Source: Propionibacteriaceae bacterium
GTDB taxonomy: Bacteria; Actinomycetota; Actinomycetes; Propionibacteriales; Propionibacteriaceae
Assembly (NCBI GenBank): GCA_021323255.1
Contig: JAJTCL010000002.1
Coordinates: 1 to 53,545 of the forward strand
Direction: 5' to 3'
DNA length: 53,545 nt
In this document: positions 24,743 to 33,406 of the stretch, piece by piece
Position numbering within the stretch: position 1 is the first letter of the stretch
Layout of the letters: each line of letters opens with the position of its first letter
Program-made: the position numbers and the translations under genes
The notes under the pieces: model-generated
The model's database searches: none
Seen by the model: the letters and a program-made list of their open reading frames with translations, nothing else
What the model was told of the DNA's origin: nothing

Positions 24743-25558
24743 TTAGGACTGGAGATGAACGACGTCGCCGGCACCGTATACGGCCGATCCTGAAGTAGTC
24801 CGAATGACAAGTCGGCCGTCGGCATCGATGCGGTTGGCGATTCCCTCCACGCTCCGCCTCCCGCTCAGCTCCACCCGAACCTGACGACCGATCGTGTCGC
24901 AACGCGCTACGTAGGATGCCGCCAACGAAGCGTCATCACCGGCCTGCGCCTCCCAGCGGCCGTAGAGGAGTTCAAATGCGGCAAGCACAGTGGCGATGAC
25001 GGCTGTTCGCGACGGCAGCACCCCGGAGTGCTCGCGAGCAGCGATGGCAAGGGAGGTGGCACTCGGTACCGGCAATTGGTGGTCATCCAGGCTGACATTG
25101 ATGCCGATGCCGACTACACAGGCCGGGCCCCGAGAGGTGTCGACTCGTTCGGAGAGAATGCCGCAGAGCTTGCGGCCGGCAACCAGGACATCGTTCGGCC
25201 ACTTGAGAACCGCGGGCAGGTTGGCCACCCGACGCACACCGTCGGCGACCGCAAGGCCTGCCAACAATGACAACCAGGTCCAGCGGCGCGGGTCGATCCC
25301 ATCCGGTCGCAGGAGGATGGACATCGCAATCCCCGACCCCGGTGGAGCTGTCCAGGTTCGACCCTGCCTGCCGCGACCCGCCGATTGGTAGTCGGTGATC
25401 AGCACGGTGCCCGCCGCTCCGCCATCGCGGGCCCGGGCCGCCAGATCAGCGTTCGTGGAACCCGTCTCCGCTACCAGATCGACCGCCTGCCACAGACCAC
25501 CCGGCCTTACCAGCTCCTGTCGGAGCTCGGCAACGTCGATGGCGTCGTTCGGCGGCAT
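24743..25558 (-). CDS. birA: Biotin-[acetyl-CoA-carboxylase] ligase BirA
   Basis: 271 residues, catalytic and C-terminal domains only, with no repressor HTH. Motifs: ETGSTNADLA, the biotinyl-AMP loop GRGRQGRTWTAPPG, LKWPNDVLV and GIGINVSLDD. It attaches biotin to the AccA carrier domain (Lys552 of the protein at 41082). It is divergent from accD. The ATG lies six bases after TAGGGT (25570-25565), indicating a leaderless mRNA. Confidence 0.94.
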   Translation of the reverse strand: MPPNDAIDVAELRQELVRPGGLWQAVDLVAETGSTNADLAARARDGGAAGTVLITDYQSAGRGRQGRTWTAPPGSGIAMSILLRPDGIDPRRWTWLSLLAGLAVADGVRRVANLPAVLKWPNDVLVAGRKLCGILSERVDTSRGPACVVGIGINVSLDDHQLPVPSATSLAIAAREHSGVLPSRTAVIATVLAAFELLYGRWEAQAGDDASLAASYVARCDTIGRQVRVELSGRRSVEGIANRIDADGRLVIRTTSGSAVYGAGDVVHLQS

Positions 25559-25564
25559 GTTTGG

Positions 25565-25570
25565 ACCCTA
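25565..25570 (-). promoter_or_regulatory. -10 box of birA
   Basis: TAGGGT on the minus strand ends six bases before the ATG at 25558. Confidence 0.5.
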
Positions 25571-25608
25571 GCGCCCTGGAACGGAAGTAGTTGTCGGCGT
25601 TTCAGCAG

Positions 25609-25640
25609 GATCCACGTGGATCTTGGTAACTGGTTAGAGT
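25609..25640 (+). promoter_or_regulatory. Palindrome and -10 box upstream of accD
   Basis: GATCCACGTGGATC (25609-25622) is a perfect 14-bp palindrome in the birA-accD divergent gap. TAGAGT (25635-25640) ends seven bases before the accD ATG. The palindrome lies where the -35 box would be, so it may be an operator. Confidence 0.5.
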
Positions 25641-25647
25641 CCCAGTC

Positions 25648-27234
25648 ATGGATCGCACGATGCCAGCGCCGGACATCCACACCACCGCCGGCAAGCTGGC
25701 CGATTTGGACCGCCGGATAGAGGAGGCTGTCCATGCAGGATCAGCAGCCGCCGTCGAGAAGCAACACGCCAGGGGTAAGAAGACAGCTCGGGAGCGGGTC
25801 CTGCTGTTGCTGGACCCGGATTCGTTCACGGAGCTGGACGAGTTTGCGCGGCATCGCTCGACGTCGTTCGGTATGGAGGACCGGCGCCCCTACGGTGACG
25901 GTGTTATCACCGGCTTCGGCACGATCGACGGACGGCCGGTCTGCGTGTTCAGCCAGGATGTGACCGTCTTCGGGGGCAGCTTGGGCCAGGTGTACGGGGA
26001 AAAGATCGTCAAGATCATCGACTTGGCGCTGAAGACCGGCTGTCCGATCATCGGCCTCAACGAGGGCGGCGGCGCCCGGATCCAAGAAGGTGTTGTCTCA
26101 CTTGGCCTGTATGGAGAGATCTTCAAGCGCAACACGCACGCCTCTGGTGTCATTCCGCAGATCTCATTGATCATGGGCGCGGCCGCGGGTGGCCACGTCT
26201 ACTCTCCCGCCCTTACCGACTTCGTCGTCATGGTCGACCAGACCTCCCAGATGTTCATCACCGGTCCGGACGTGATCAAGACTGTGACTGGTGAGAACGT
26301 ATCCATGGAGGAACTGGGCGGTGGGCGTACCCACAACACCAAGTCGGGGAACGCGCACTACCTGGCCGCGGATGAGGAAGACGCGATCTCGTATGTGCGG
26401 ACCTTGATCGGCTTCCTGCCGCAGAACAACCTCGAGGACGCTCCGGCCTTCGAGGTCGAGAACGCACGAGAGCCTGATGATATGGACCGGGATCTCGACA
26501 GTCTGATACCCGACTCGCCTAACCAGCCATACGACATGCACGAGGTCATCTCCCGGGTCCTTGACGACGCCGACTTCCTCGAGGTGCAGACCCTCTTCGC
26601 CCCCAACGTGGTCGTCGGCTTTGGCCGGATTGACGGGCACAGCGTCGGTGTCGTCGCCAATCAGCCACTTCACTTCGCCGGATGTTTGGATATCGACGCT
26701 TCGGAGAAGGCGGCGCGATTCGTCCGGACATGCGATGCGTTCAACATCCCGGTGATCACTTTCGTCGACGTGCCGGGCTTCCTCCCTGGTACTGATCAAG
26801 AATGGAATGGCATCATCCGGCGCGGCGCGAAGCTCATTTACGCCTACGCCGAGGCGACGGTACCGTTGGTCACGGTGATCACCCGCAAGGCTTACGGGGG
26901 CGCCTACGACGTCATGGGATCGAAGCATTTGGGCGCGGATTTCAACCTTGCTTGGCCCACCGCGCAAATCGCGGTCATGGGAGCACAAGGAGCGGTGAAC
27001 ATCTTGTATCGCAAGGAGCTCGCGGCAAGTGAGGATGCCGAGACGATGCGTGCCGACCTGATCACCGAATACGAAGACGAACTGGCGAATCCGTACCTTG
27101 CGGCCGAACGCGGCTATGTCGACGCGGTGATCAGCCCGCATGAAACCCGCATAGAGATCGCCCGAGCATTGCGGCTGCTGCGCACCAAACGCCAGACGCT
27201 ACCTCCGAAGAAGCATGGCAACATCCCACTATGA
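25648..27234 (+). CDS. Acyl-CoA carboxylase carboxyltransferase (beta) subunit, AccD5/PccB type
   Basis: 528 residues, two crotonase-like halves. The N-terminal half includes GGSLGQVYGEKIVKIIDLAL, LNEGGGARIQEGVVSL and MGAAAGGHVYSPALTDFVVM. The C-terminal half includes FVDVPGFLPGTDQEWNGIIR and the acyl-CoA pocket ITRKAYGGAYDVMGSK. It transfers CO2 from biotin to propionyl- or acetyl-CoA. The gene order birA, accD, accE, then maf matches the M. tuberculosis accD5 locus. No Shine-Dalgarno site is seen; it is probably leaderless. Confidence 0.93.
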   Translation: MDRTMPAPDIHTTAGKLADLDRRIEEAVHAGSAAAVEKQHARGKKTARERVLLLLDPDSFTELDEFARHRSTSFGMEDRRPYGDGVITGFGTIDGRPVCVFSQDVTVFGGSLGQVYGEKIVKIIDLALKTGCPIIGLNEGGGARIQEGVVSLGLYGEIFKRNTHASGVIPQISLIMGAAAGGHVYSPALTDFVVMVDQTSQMFITGPDVIKTVTGENVSMEELGGGRTHNTKSGNAHYLAADEEDAISYVRTLIGFLPQNNLEDAPAFEVENAREPDDMDRDLDSLIPDSPNQPYDMHEVISRVLDDADFLEVQTLFAPNVVVGFGRIDGHSVGVVANQPLHFAGCLDIDASEKAARFVRTCDAFNIPVITFVDVPGFLPGTDQEWNGIIRRGAKLIYAYAEATVPLVTVITRKAYGGAYDVMGSKHLGADFNLAWPTAQIAVMGAQGAVNILYRKELAASEDAETMRADLITEYEDELANPYLAAERGYVDAVISPHETRIEIARALRLLRTKRQTLPPKKHGNIPL

Positions 27235-27449
27235 GCAGTGATCAGGAGGTGGCGTTTACCGTCGTCAAAGGCTCACCGACCGAAGACGAGCTGGCAGCAG
27301 TGGTGACCGTACTGACGACGCAATTCACCGCACAGCGCTCAGGCGAATCGAGGCCTGCCCGGTCAGGCTGGTCGGCGTACTGGCGATCACTACGCAGCCC
27401 CATCCAGCCGGGTCCTCGCGCCTGGCGTATGTCCGGACGGCCGCAATAG
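27231..27449 (+). CDS. accE: Acyl-CoA carboxylase epsilon subunit AccE
   Basis: 72 residues. The family pattern is present: VVKGSPTEDELAAVVTVL, then a variable basic stretch, then WSAYWRSLR and PGPRAWRMSGRPQ. This small actinobacterial subunit joins the alpha and beta subunits and raises activity. It overlaps accD by four bases (ATGA). Confidence 0.88.
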   Translation: MSSDQEVAFTVVKGSPTEDELAAVVTVLTTQFTAQRSGESRPARSGWSAYWRSLRSPIQPGPRAWRMSGRPQ

Positions 27450-27543
27450 TCTCGCTGCCGACCCATGGCTACAGTGTTGCTACCAAATCTCCCGTCTGTC
27501 TTGACCCCGGGCGCTGCTTCTCGGCAGCTGGCAGAAAGGCCCA

Positions 27544-28143
27544 ATGGTGAGTGCTGTAGACGACATACTGGCCGAAGTTCCGATGGATCAGCTTGCCGCG
27601 CAACTCGGAGTTGATCAGGCCACCGCTGAACAGATGACGCGCCAGGCAATCCCCGCGCTGTTGGGCGGAATGCAGGCCAACACCGAGGATCCTGGCGGTG
27701 CCAGGTCGTTGGCTGGAGCCCTCGACCAACACCCGAGCGACCTGATCGATGGCGGAGTCGATCTCAACCAGGTGGATGCCGATGACGGTGAGAAGATCGT
27801 CGGCAACATCTTCGGCCCGAATCAAGATCAAGTGGCGCAGACTCTCGGCGGCGGCCTCGGTGGTGCTCAGACGGGCGATCTGATCAAGAAGCTGCTGCCG
27901 ATACTGGCACCTATCGTGCTCTCCTACCTGTCCAAGCGCTTCCTGGGTCAGAACCAATCCAGGGGCGGCCAGAATCCGCTTGACTCGATCTTGAGTGGCG
28001 GCGCCAGCGGGTCAAGCAACCCGCTCAATGACATGCTGAACTCAATGCTCGGAGGTGGCGCAGCGGGCAGAGCTTCCGGACAACCGGCTGGCGGCTCAAT
28101 CCTCGACATGCTGGGTGGCCTCCTCGGGGCCGGTCGCCGCTGA
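27544..28143 (+). CDS. DUF937 domain-containing protein
   Basis: 199 residues. DUF937 repeats, for example LAAQLGVDQATAEQMTRQAI and KIVGNIFGPNQDQVAQTLGG (a YidB-like helical module), are followed by a hydrophobic helix (LLPILAPIVLSYL) and a Gly/Ser/Asn-rich tail. Function unknown. GAAAGG precedes the ATG. Confidence 0.8.
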   Translation: MVSAVDDILAEVPMDQLAAQLGVDQATAEQMTRQAIPALLGGMQANTEDPGGARSLAGALDQHPSDLIDGGVDLNQVDADDGEKIVGNIFGPNQDQVAQTLGGGLGGAQTGDLIKKLLPILAPIVLSYLSKRFLGQNQSRGGQNPLDSILSGGASGSSNPLNDMLNSMLGGGAAGRASGQPAGGSILDMLGGLLGAGRR

Positions 28144-28157
28144 ATCTCTGACCGTGG

Positions 28158-28709
28158 CTAGATGTCGCGCCATATTGCAGACTTGCGGATCTCGAATTCA
28201 GCGGCACTGATCATGCCGCTGTCACGCAGCGCGCGAAGTTCGGCCAGCACCTGCAGTGGATCGCGGTCTGGCCGCACTTCGCCGCGGATCGCCTCCTGGG
28301 CATCATCGGCGAGCATTTCACCCTGAGTACCGAGGATCTGGTCGATGGTGAGGGTGCCGTCTGCGGTAATGACACGGACAGTGCCGGAGACCTTGCGCGT
28401 GGAGCCCTCGATGGTCAGGACCTCGTGCAGCGGCACGCTGAAGGCCGCGGGCCCGGTGCTGCGGCGGGAGCGGAAGAGGACGCGTTCGCTGGTCAACACC
28501 AGCAAACCCATGTCCCCGGCGTAGCGGCCGTCCATCATCCTCAGCACTGTCTCGGAGTCGGTGAGCGAGGACTCCAGCCGCACCACGTGGACATCGGAGC
28601 GCTGGTCAGAGGCCATTGCAGCCGCCGCGGCCAGCAGGTCAGGGCGCAGGTTGTACCGGGCTAGGCGCTCGTGCACGCTAGGGGGCCGTAACCATCGGAA
28701 CCATGACAT
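28158..28709 (-). CDS. PH-like protein with C-terminal SHOCT motif
   Basis: 183 residues. The middle part (GLLVLTSERVLFRSRR, VPLHEVLTIEGS) looks like a bacterial PH domain (bPH). The last 30 residues, LAELRALRDSGMISAAEFEI, are a SHOCT (short C-terminal) oligomerisation motif. Such proteins are small and poorly characterised. GAGGGTG lies upstream of the ATG. Confidence 0.75.
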   Translation of the reverse strand: MSWFRWLRPPSVHERLARYNLRPDLLAAAAAMASDQRSDVHVVRLESSLTDSETVLRMMDGRYAGDMGLLVLTSERVLFRSRRSTGPAAFSVPLHEVLTIEGSTRKVSGTVRVITADGTLTIDQILGTQGEMLADDAQEAIRGEVRPDRDPLQVLAELRALRDSGMISAAEFEIRKSAIWRDI

Positions 28710-28726
28710 CGCCGCACCCTCGCCGT

Positions 28727-28752
28727 CGGATGATCATCGATGATGACATCCG
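28727..28752. promoter_or_regulatory. Imperfect palindrome in a divergent intergenic region
   Basis: Centred on the perfect 12-mer ATCATCGATGAT and bounded by CGGATG and CATCCG, with a 2-base slip between arms. It lies between the PH/SHOCT gene and the DUF885 gene. Possible operator; nothing else is evident in this 188-base gap except the box at 28886. Confidence 0.35.
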
Positions 28753-28885
28753 AGCCGCCACGACACCAAGTGGCAACTGCATCGGCCGTGCAAAACCCGC
28801 TGCTTGATGGTTGCCCTCGGCTCCCGAGGCACGGTTGCTGATCCCCGGTCACAGGTGGCGCCGACGGAGCAGGATCAGCACCTTC

Positions 28886-28891
28886 TACGCT
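28886..28891 (+). promoter_or_regulatory. -10 box of the DUF885 gene
   Basis: TACGCT ends six bases before the ATG at 28898, and there is no Shine-Dalgarno site. Confidence 0.5.
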
Positions 28892-28897
28892 GTGCCC

Positions 28898-30622
28898 ATG
28901 TCTCTGCGCTCTGGGGTTGGACCAGTTCCGGACGAGCAGTCCAGGCCGAGCATCCGCGAGGTCGATGTCATCGCGGATCGCTACGTCGATGAGTGCGTCA
29001 CCCGCTATCCCGAGATCGCAACATTCCTTGGGATTCCCGATCATGACGACACCTGGGGCGACTACTCGCCCGGCGGTCTTGCTGACCGGGTCGCGCACAT
29101 CCGCAGCACCATCGCAGCGCTGCACGCCGCCCCGCCCTGCGACGAGCGTGAGAACACTGCGAAGGAAGCCATGCTGGAGCGGCTTGGCCTAGAGGTGGAG
29201 TTGTACGACGCCCACATCACGGCCTCCCGGGTGAGCGTGATCGGCGGCCAAGCACAAGAAATCCGGTCCATCTTCGACTTGATGCCGACCGACTCCGAGG
29301 ATGCCTGGCACAACATAGCCGCCCGGCTTCGCTCAGTCCATCAGCCGCTCGATCAGGTCCGCGAAACCTTGAGCGCTGAGGCTCGCGAGGGAAACATCTC
29401 AGCGGTCCGGCAGATCAACGCGACGATTGAGCAGATCCGGTCCTGGACCGGTGAGACGGGCGATGACGATTTCTTTGCGGGGTTGATCGCCCGGGCTCCG
29501 GAGCACGATGCACAGTTGCTATCCGATCTCAGCGGTGCCGCCGACGAGGCGCGACAAGCGTTTTCCGCCTTCGCAGACTGGCTCGGCACCTCATTGGCAC
29601 CCCTTGCACCGAGTCTGGATGCGGTCGGCGAGGAGAGGTACGCGCTGGACTCACGTTATTTCCTCGGGGCGGTCATCGACCTCGAAGAGGCCTATCAGTG
29701 GGGATTCGAGGAATTGCATCGAATCCAGGAAGCCCAACGCGCCATCGCGAGAGACCTGGTGGCTGAGCCGGACATCAAGGCGGCGTACGCGGCGCTTGAT
29801 GCGGACCCGGCCCGCCGCATCGAGGGTGCCGAGGCATTCCGCACCTGGATGCAAAACCTTGCTGACGAAGCCGTGGCCAACCTGGCGGGCAAGCACTTCG
29901 ACATCCCGGATCCCATCAAGAGAATCGAATGTTGTATCGCTCCGACTCACGACGGTTCCATCTACTACACCGACCCAGCCGAGGACTTCTCCCGACCAGG
30001 GCAGATGTGGTGGGCGGTGCCGGAGGGGATCGACACCTTCTCCACCTGGAAGGAAGTCACGACCGTCTACCACGAGGGCGTACCCGGTCATCACCTGCAG
30101 GTCGCGCAGAATGCGTACCGGTCGGAGCTGCTGAATCGGTGGCAGCGCAAGCTCTTCTTCTGCTCGGGCCATGGCGAGGGCTGGGCCCTTTACGCCGAAC
30201 GGCTGATGGATGACCTTGGATACCTGGAGCCCGGCGACCGGATGGGAATGCTGGATGCCCAAGCCTTCCGTACCATCCGGGTGATCATCGACATCGGCAT
30301 GCATCTGCAGCTGCAGATTCCCAAGATCAATGCGTGGCGCTTCAGGCCTGGAGAACGTTGGACTCCAGCCGCCGGGTTCGAGTTCATGAAGGACAACTGC
30401 TCGGCCGACGAGCCGACACTGCGGTTCGAACTCAACCGGTATCTCGGCTGGCCGGGCCAGGCGCCGTCCTACAAGGTCGGTGAGCGGATCTGGTTGGAGG
30501 CTCGCGAGGACGCCCGCCGGCGCAGCGGCGCCGACTTCGACCTCAGCAAGTTCCACTCCGATGCCTTGAATCTTGGGCCGATGGGACTAGACCCGCTCCG
30601 TGCCGCCCTTGCTCGGATTTGA
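28898..30622 (+). CDS. DUF885 family metallopeptidase-like protein
   Basis: About 574 residues. The zinc motif HEGVPGHH lies at residues 392-399, with a downstream GHGEGWALYAERLMDDLGYL segment that supplies the third ligand. Such proteins are presumed peptidases of the M32/M3-like clan; no signal peptide is visible. An ATG at 28898 directly follows a TACGCT box, so longer in-frame extensions to 28811 are unlikely. Maf follows seven bases after its stop codon. Confidence 0.85.
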   Translation: MSLRSGVGPVPDEQSRPSIREVDVIADRYVDECVTRYPEIATFLGIPDHDDTWGDYSPGGLADRVAHIRSTIAALHAAPPCDERENTAKEAMLERLGLEVELYDAHITASRVSVIGGQAQEIRSIFDLMPTDSEDAWHNIAARLRSVHQPLDQVRETLSAEAREGNISAVRQINATIEQIRSWTGETGDDDFFAGLIARAPEHDAQLLSDLSGAADEARQAFSAFADWLGTSLAPLAPSLDAVGEERYALDSRYFLGAVIDLEEAYQWGFEELHRIQEAQRAIARDLVAEPDIKAAYAALDADPARRIEGAEAFRTWMQNLADEAVANLAGKHFDIPDPIKRIECCIAPTHDGSIYYTDPAEDFSRPGQMWWAVPEGIDTFSTWKEVTTVYHEGVPGHHLQVAQNAYRSELLNRWQRKLFFCSGHGEGWALYAERLMDDLGYLEPGDRMGMLDAQAFRTIRVIIDIGMHLQLQIPKINAWRFRPGERWTPAAGFEFMKDNCSADEPTLRFELNRYLGWPGQAPSYKVGERIWLEAREDARRRSGADFDLSKFHSDALNLGPMGLDPLRAALARI

Positions 30623-30628
30623 CCACTG

Positions 30629-31246
30629 ATGGCTTCGCCGGTCCGGCTCGTTCTGGCGTCGGCATCCGATGCCCGGCTCAGGACGCTGCGCAATGCAGGG
30701 TTGGATCCTGAGGTCATCGTCTCGGGGGTTGACGAAGACACAGAGCCTGTCGACGGAGTGCCCGAGCTCACCATGCGACTCGCCAGGCTCAAGGCGGAGG
30801 CCGTCAGTGCCCGAATTGATCATGGATCCCAGGCGACGTTGGTGATTGGCTGCGATTCGCTTCTGGAGCTCGACGGTGTGCCCTACGGCAAGCCCAGAAC
30901 GCCGACTGAGGCCGTGCGACGCTGGCAACGGCTGCGCGGGCGCGCCGGCCAGTTGCACACCGGTCACCACGTGATCATGCAGCGCGGTGCGGATACCACC
31001 CTTCGCACCGCTGTGGCGTCCACAATGGTGTACTTCGCCGAGATCACTGATCACGAGATCGAGGCCTATGTCGCCAGCCTGGAGCCTCTGCAGGTCGCAG
31101 GCGGCTTCACCATCGATGGTCTGGGCGGGCCATTTGTCACCGGAATCGAGGGTGATCACCACAACGTAGTTGGGCTCAGCCTGCCGCTGCTCCGCACCAT
31201 GCTGAACGAGCTCGGCATCTCGTGGCCGAGCCTGTGGCAAGTTTGA
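30629..31246 (+). CDS. maf: Maf family nucleotide pyrophosphatase
   Basis: 205 residues. RLVLASASDARLRTLRNAGL is the family start (usually LASxSPRR; Asp replaces Pro here). IGCDSLLELDGVPYGKPRTP holds the catalytic Asp. It hydrolyses non-canonical or UTP/TTP-type nucleotides. It corresponds to Rv3282 next to accD5/accE5. The stop codon overlaps the left end of a repeat fragment. Confidence 0.88.
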   Translation: MASPVRLVLASASDARLRTLRNAGLDPEVIVSGVDEDTEPVDGVPELTMRLARLKAEAVSARIDHGSQATLVIGCDSLLELDGVPYGKPRTPTEAVRRWQRLRGRAGQLHTGHHVIMQRGADTTLRTAVASTMVYFAEITDHEIEAYVASLEPLQVAGGFTIDGLGGPFVTGIEGDHHNVVGLSLPLLRTMLNELGISWPSLWQV

Positions 31247-31282
31247 TGGCTCGGCTCGCTTTCAGCTCGCTCCGCGCGGAGC
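31245..31282 (+). repeat. Fragment of the dispersed repeat
   Basis: GATGGCTCGG-CTCGC, then AGCTCGCTCCGCGCGGAGCG, matching the left end of copies at 40782 and 49898 (GATGGCTCGCTCCGCTCG, GATTGCTCGCT). The first two bases are the GA of the maf TGA stop. The 3' blocks are absent. Confidence 0.5.
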
Positions 31283-31323
31283 GTGCTTTGTAGCCGCCTA
31301 TCCGCACGGTCATTGCTGAAGGG

Positions 31324-31549
31324 TTGCTGAAGGACCGGCACCGTTCGCCTGGGCCAACACTGAATCGGTAACCGTGAAGAGCAACGACGGCTTCGTCGAG
31401 AGCTACCTGCTGAGCGACGACACGACGATGCGCGAGGACAGGGATGACGCAGCGCTGTTGACATCGACGCCTCGGACCGGGTCCTGGTGGTTGCCACGAA
31501 AGACGGCTCGACTCTGAACGCTCGCCGGGTGGTCGTAGCTGACAACTGA
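31324..31549 (+). pseudogene. Remnant of a small secreted or surface protein gene
   Basis: One frame reads FAWANTESVTVKSNDGFVES, YLLSDDTTM. After a frame change near 31460 another reads DRVLVVATKDGSTLNARRVV and ends at TGA 31547-31549. Together they look like a short beta-rich domain of the type found in exported actinobacterial proteins. No intact reading frame covers both parts. Confidence 0.45.
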
Positions 31550-31561
31550 TCCGGGCTTCAG

Positions 31562-32648
31562 TTACAGACCCGCTACGGTAAGCACGATCAAGATCAAATT
31601 CAGTGCCGTGACAATGCCGATCACCAACCAGGTGACACCAATGGTGGCTCGTCTGGTGGGCACCAGGTGCATCAGATCCGGATCTGAGGCGATTCGAACC
31701 AGCGGAACCAGCGCAAAGGGAATCCCGAACGATCAGCACTCGGCGCCAGAGAATCGGTATTCGCCGGTGCAACAGGCCGTCCATGATCACAGCGCCGGCG
31801 TAGCCGCCTACCGAGGTGGAAGCCAGGCCCGAGGCGAGCAGGGCCAACGCAAACAGCCCGGCGATCAGGGGGCCCAACTCAGCTCCGAGGGCGCTATGGG
31901 CGGCCTGCAATCCCTCCACATTCAGACCGCTCAGCGTGCTCGCAGCGAGCAACAGCATGCCAACGTTGACGGTTCCCGCCACTAGCATCGCCAGACCGAC
32001 GTCCAGCCGGATGGTCTTGAGCATCGGTACGGCGCAGTCGGGGTCGGCACGTCCGTGCCGGTCACGGATCAAGGCGGAATGCAGGTAGATGGCGTGCGGC
32101 ATGACCGTTGCGCCGAGCATGCCGACTGCGAGGACTGCACTCTCGGTGCCGCTGAGTGCCGGCACCAGCCCAGCAAGAGCCTGGCCGGGGTCCGGGGGTG
32201 AGGCGACCAGGCCCGCGAGAAAACCGACGGTAACCACGGCCAGCATGCCGGTGATGACTCGCTCGAAAGTCTGCTGGCTCCTGGTGTTCTGCAAGAACAG
32301 CAATCCGGTCGACACCACGGTGGTGATGAGCGCCCCGGTCACCAGCGGCAGCCCGAAGAGCAAGTTGAGCGCGACCGCGCCACCCACAATCTCTGCCAGA
32401 TCGGTTGCCATGGCAACCAGCTCAGCCTGGATCCAGTAACAGATCCGCGGCAACGTGGAATTGCGGCGAGCCACGAGCGCCGGCAATGTCTCCCCGGTCA
32501 GCCAACCCACCTTGGCCGACAGATACTGCACCAGACCAGCCATCAGGGTTGCCCCGACGCCGGGATCGACGTACGCAACGGCTGCGACGAAGGCCGGACC
32601 CAGCAGCCGGGTGCGCTGCAGCAGCGCCTCTCTCTGCAACAACGTCAA
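31562..32648 (-). pseudogene. Broken Nramp-family metal ion transporter (MntH-like)
   Basis: Strong Nramp segments are readable: LLGPAFVAAVAYVDPG, YLSAKVGWLTGETLP, QAELVAMATDLAEIVGGAVA and GATVMPHAIYLHSAL. DPG is followed directly by VGATLMAGLVQ, so the metal ligand Asn of DPGN and about 20 residues are missing. After RRIPILWRRVL the frame breaks; the expected GIPFALVPLVRIASDPDL and a last helix continue in another frame to the TAA at 31564-31562. At least two deletions, one frame-shifting, make it non-functional. The start would be TTG. Confidence 0.88.
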
Positions 32649-32727
32649 CTCATGTGTCCTGACCTGATTGCCGACCCTGCCCCGAGGAGGCTATCGGCGA
32701 CACCCTCAGGGCTGGAACCCAACGGTG

Positions 32728-33147
32728 TCACAAGGGCCGCAGCAAGACCGCGGACGCCCGGTCATCGCCGGTAAAGCTGCCGCTCCATCCGTGACCGGTG
32801 AAGGTCATGGTGTTCGCCGCCGGACTGTCCGCGGTGATCATGAAACCGGCCTCCGGCAGCGCGCGGCGGAGGTAGGAACTCAGCTCCGCCGGCGACGGAG
32901 ACGAAACGACAGCCGTGACATTGTTGGGCTGATCGACCTTCGCCCTGAGCGCGGCGGTACGCGGCAGTGAGAACTGTCGAACCGGTCCGTTGAGGTAGCC
33001 AAGTGCGGCGAGGGTGATTCCGTCGGGGGGTATCGATGGCGGTCGAGCAGCTGAGACAGCCGGCGATGGCAGGTTGGAATCGCTCGAACTGCCGTTACTG
33101 CATCCCGCAAGCAGGCAACCAAGAAGCGCCACGACGACTGTCAGCAT
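32728..33147 (-). CDS. Hypothetical lipoprotein
   Basis: About 139 residues from the ATG at 33147. The hydrophobic core and lipobox are LTVVVALLGCLLAGCSNGS, followed by a Ser-rich linker and a domain of about 100 residues (GITLAALGYLNGPVRQFSLP, LRRALPEAGFMITADSP, MTFTGHGWSGSFTGDDRASA). No known family is recognised. The signal peptide has no basic residues, which is unusual. An upstream ATG at 33174 lies inside repeat copy 3, so the native 5' end may have been replaced. Confidence 0.65.
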   Translation of the reverse strand: MLTVVVALLGCLLAGCSNGSSSDSNLPSPAVSAARPPSIPPDGITLAALGYLNGPVRQFSLPRTAALRAKVDQPNNVTAVVSSPSPAELSSYLRRALPEAGFMITADSPAANTMTFTGHGWSGSFTGDDRASAVLLRPL

Positions 33148-33161
33148 GTGGCACCAGGTCT

Positions 33162-33317
33162 GCTGCTCGTGCATCGCGCATGGGATCCGCCGCCGTCGTC
33201 TCTCGCAGAGGAAAGAACGGCTCGCCCCGTGTCCATGGCTCGCTCCGCTCGGAGAGGTTGGCGCTCCGGCGCCAGCGTGCCCCCGCGCGGCGGCGCGCAA
33301 TTCCCCACGCTCGCAGC
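33162..33317 (+). repeat. Dispersed intergenic repeat, copy 3
   Basis: Left block GCTGCTCGTGCATCGCGC, middle block TCTCTCGCAGAGGAAAGAAC, then an inserted ATGGCTCGCTCCGCTCGG segment (the left end of the other subfamily), and right block GCGGCGCGCAATTCCCC with CACGCTCGCAGC. It sits at the 5' end of the lipoprotein gene. Confidence 0.75.
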
Positions 33318-33406
33318 AAGTCCCGATCCGCACGCGCTCCAAGGTAATGTGCTCCGGCTCACGGTCGCCGCAGCTGGAGGAAGGGGATCGCTAATGTAGC
33401 GTCTTG

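Noticed and set aside
26164..27141. Long open frame antisense to accD
   Set aside because: Antisense to a conserved gene with no domain or start signal.
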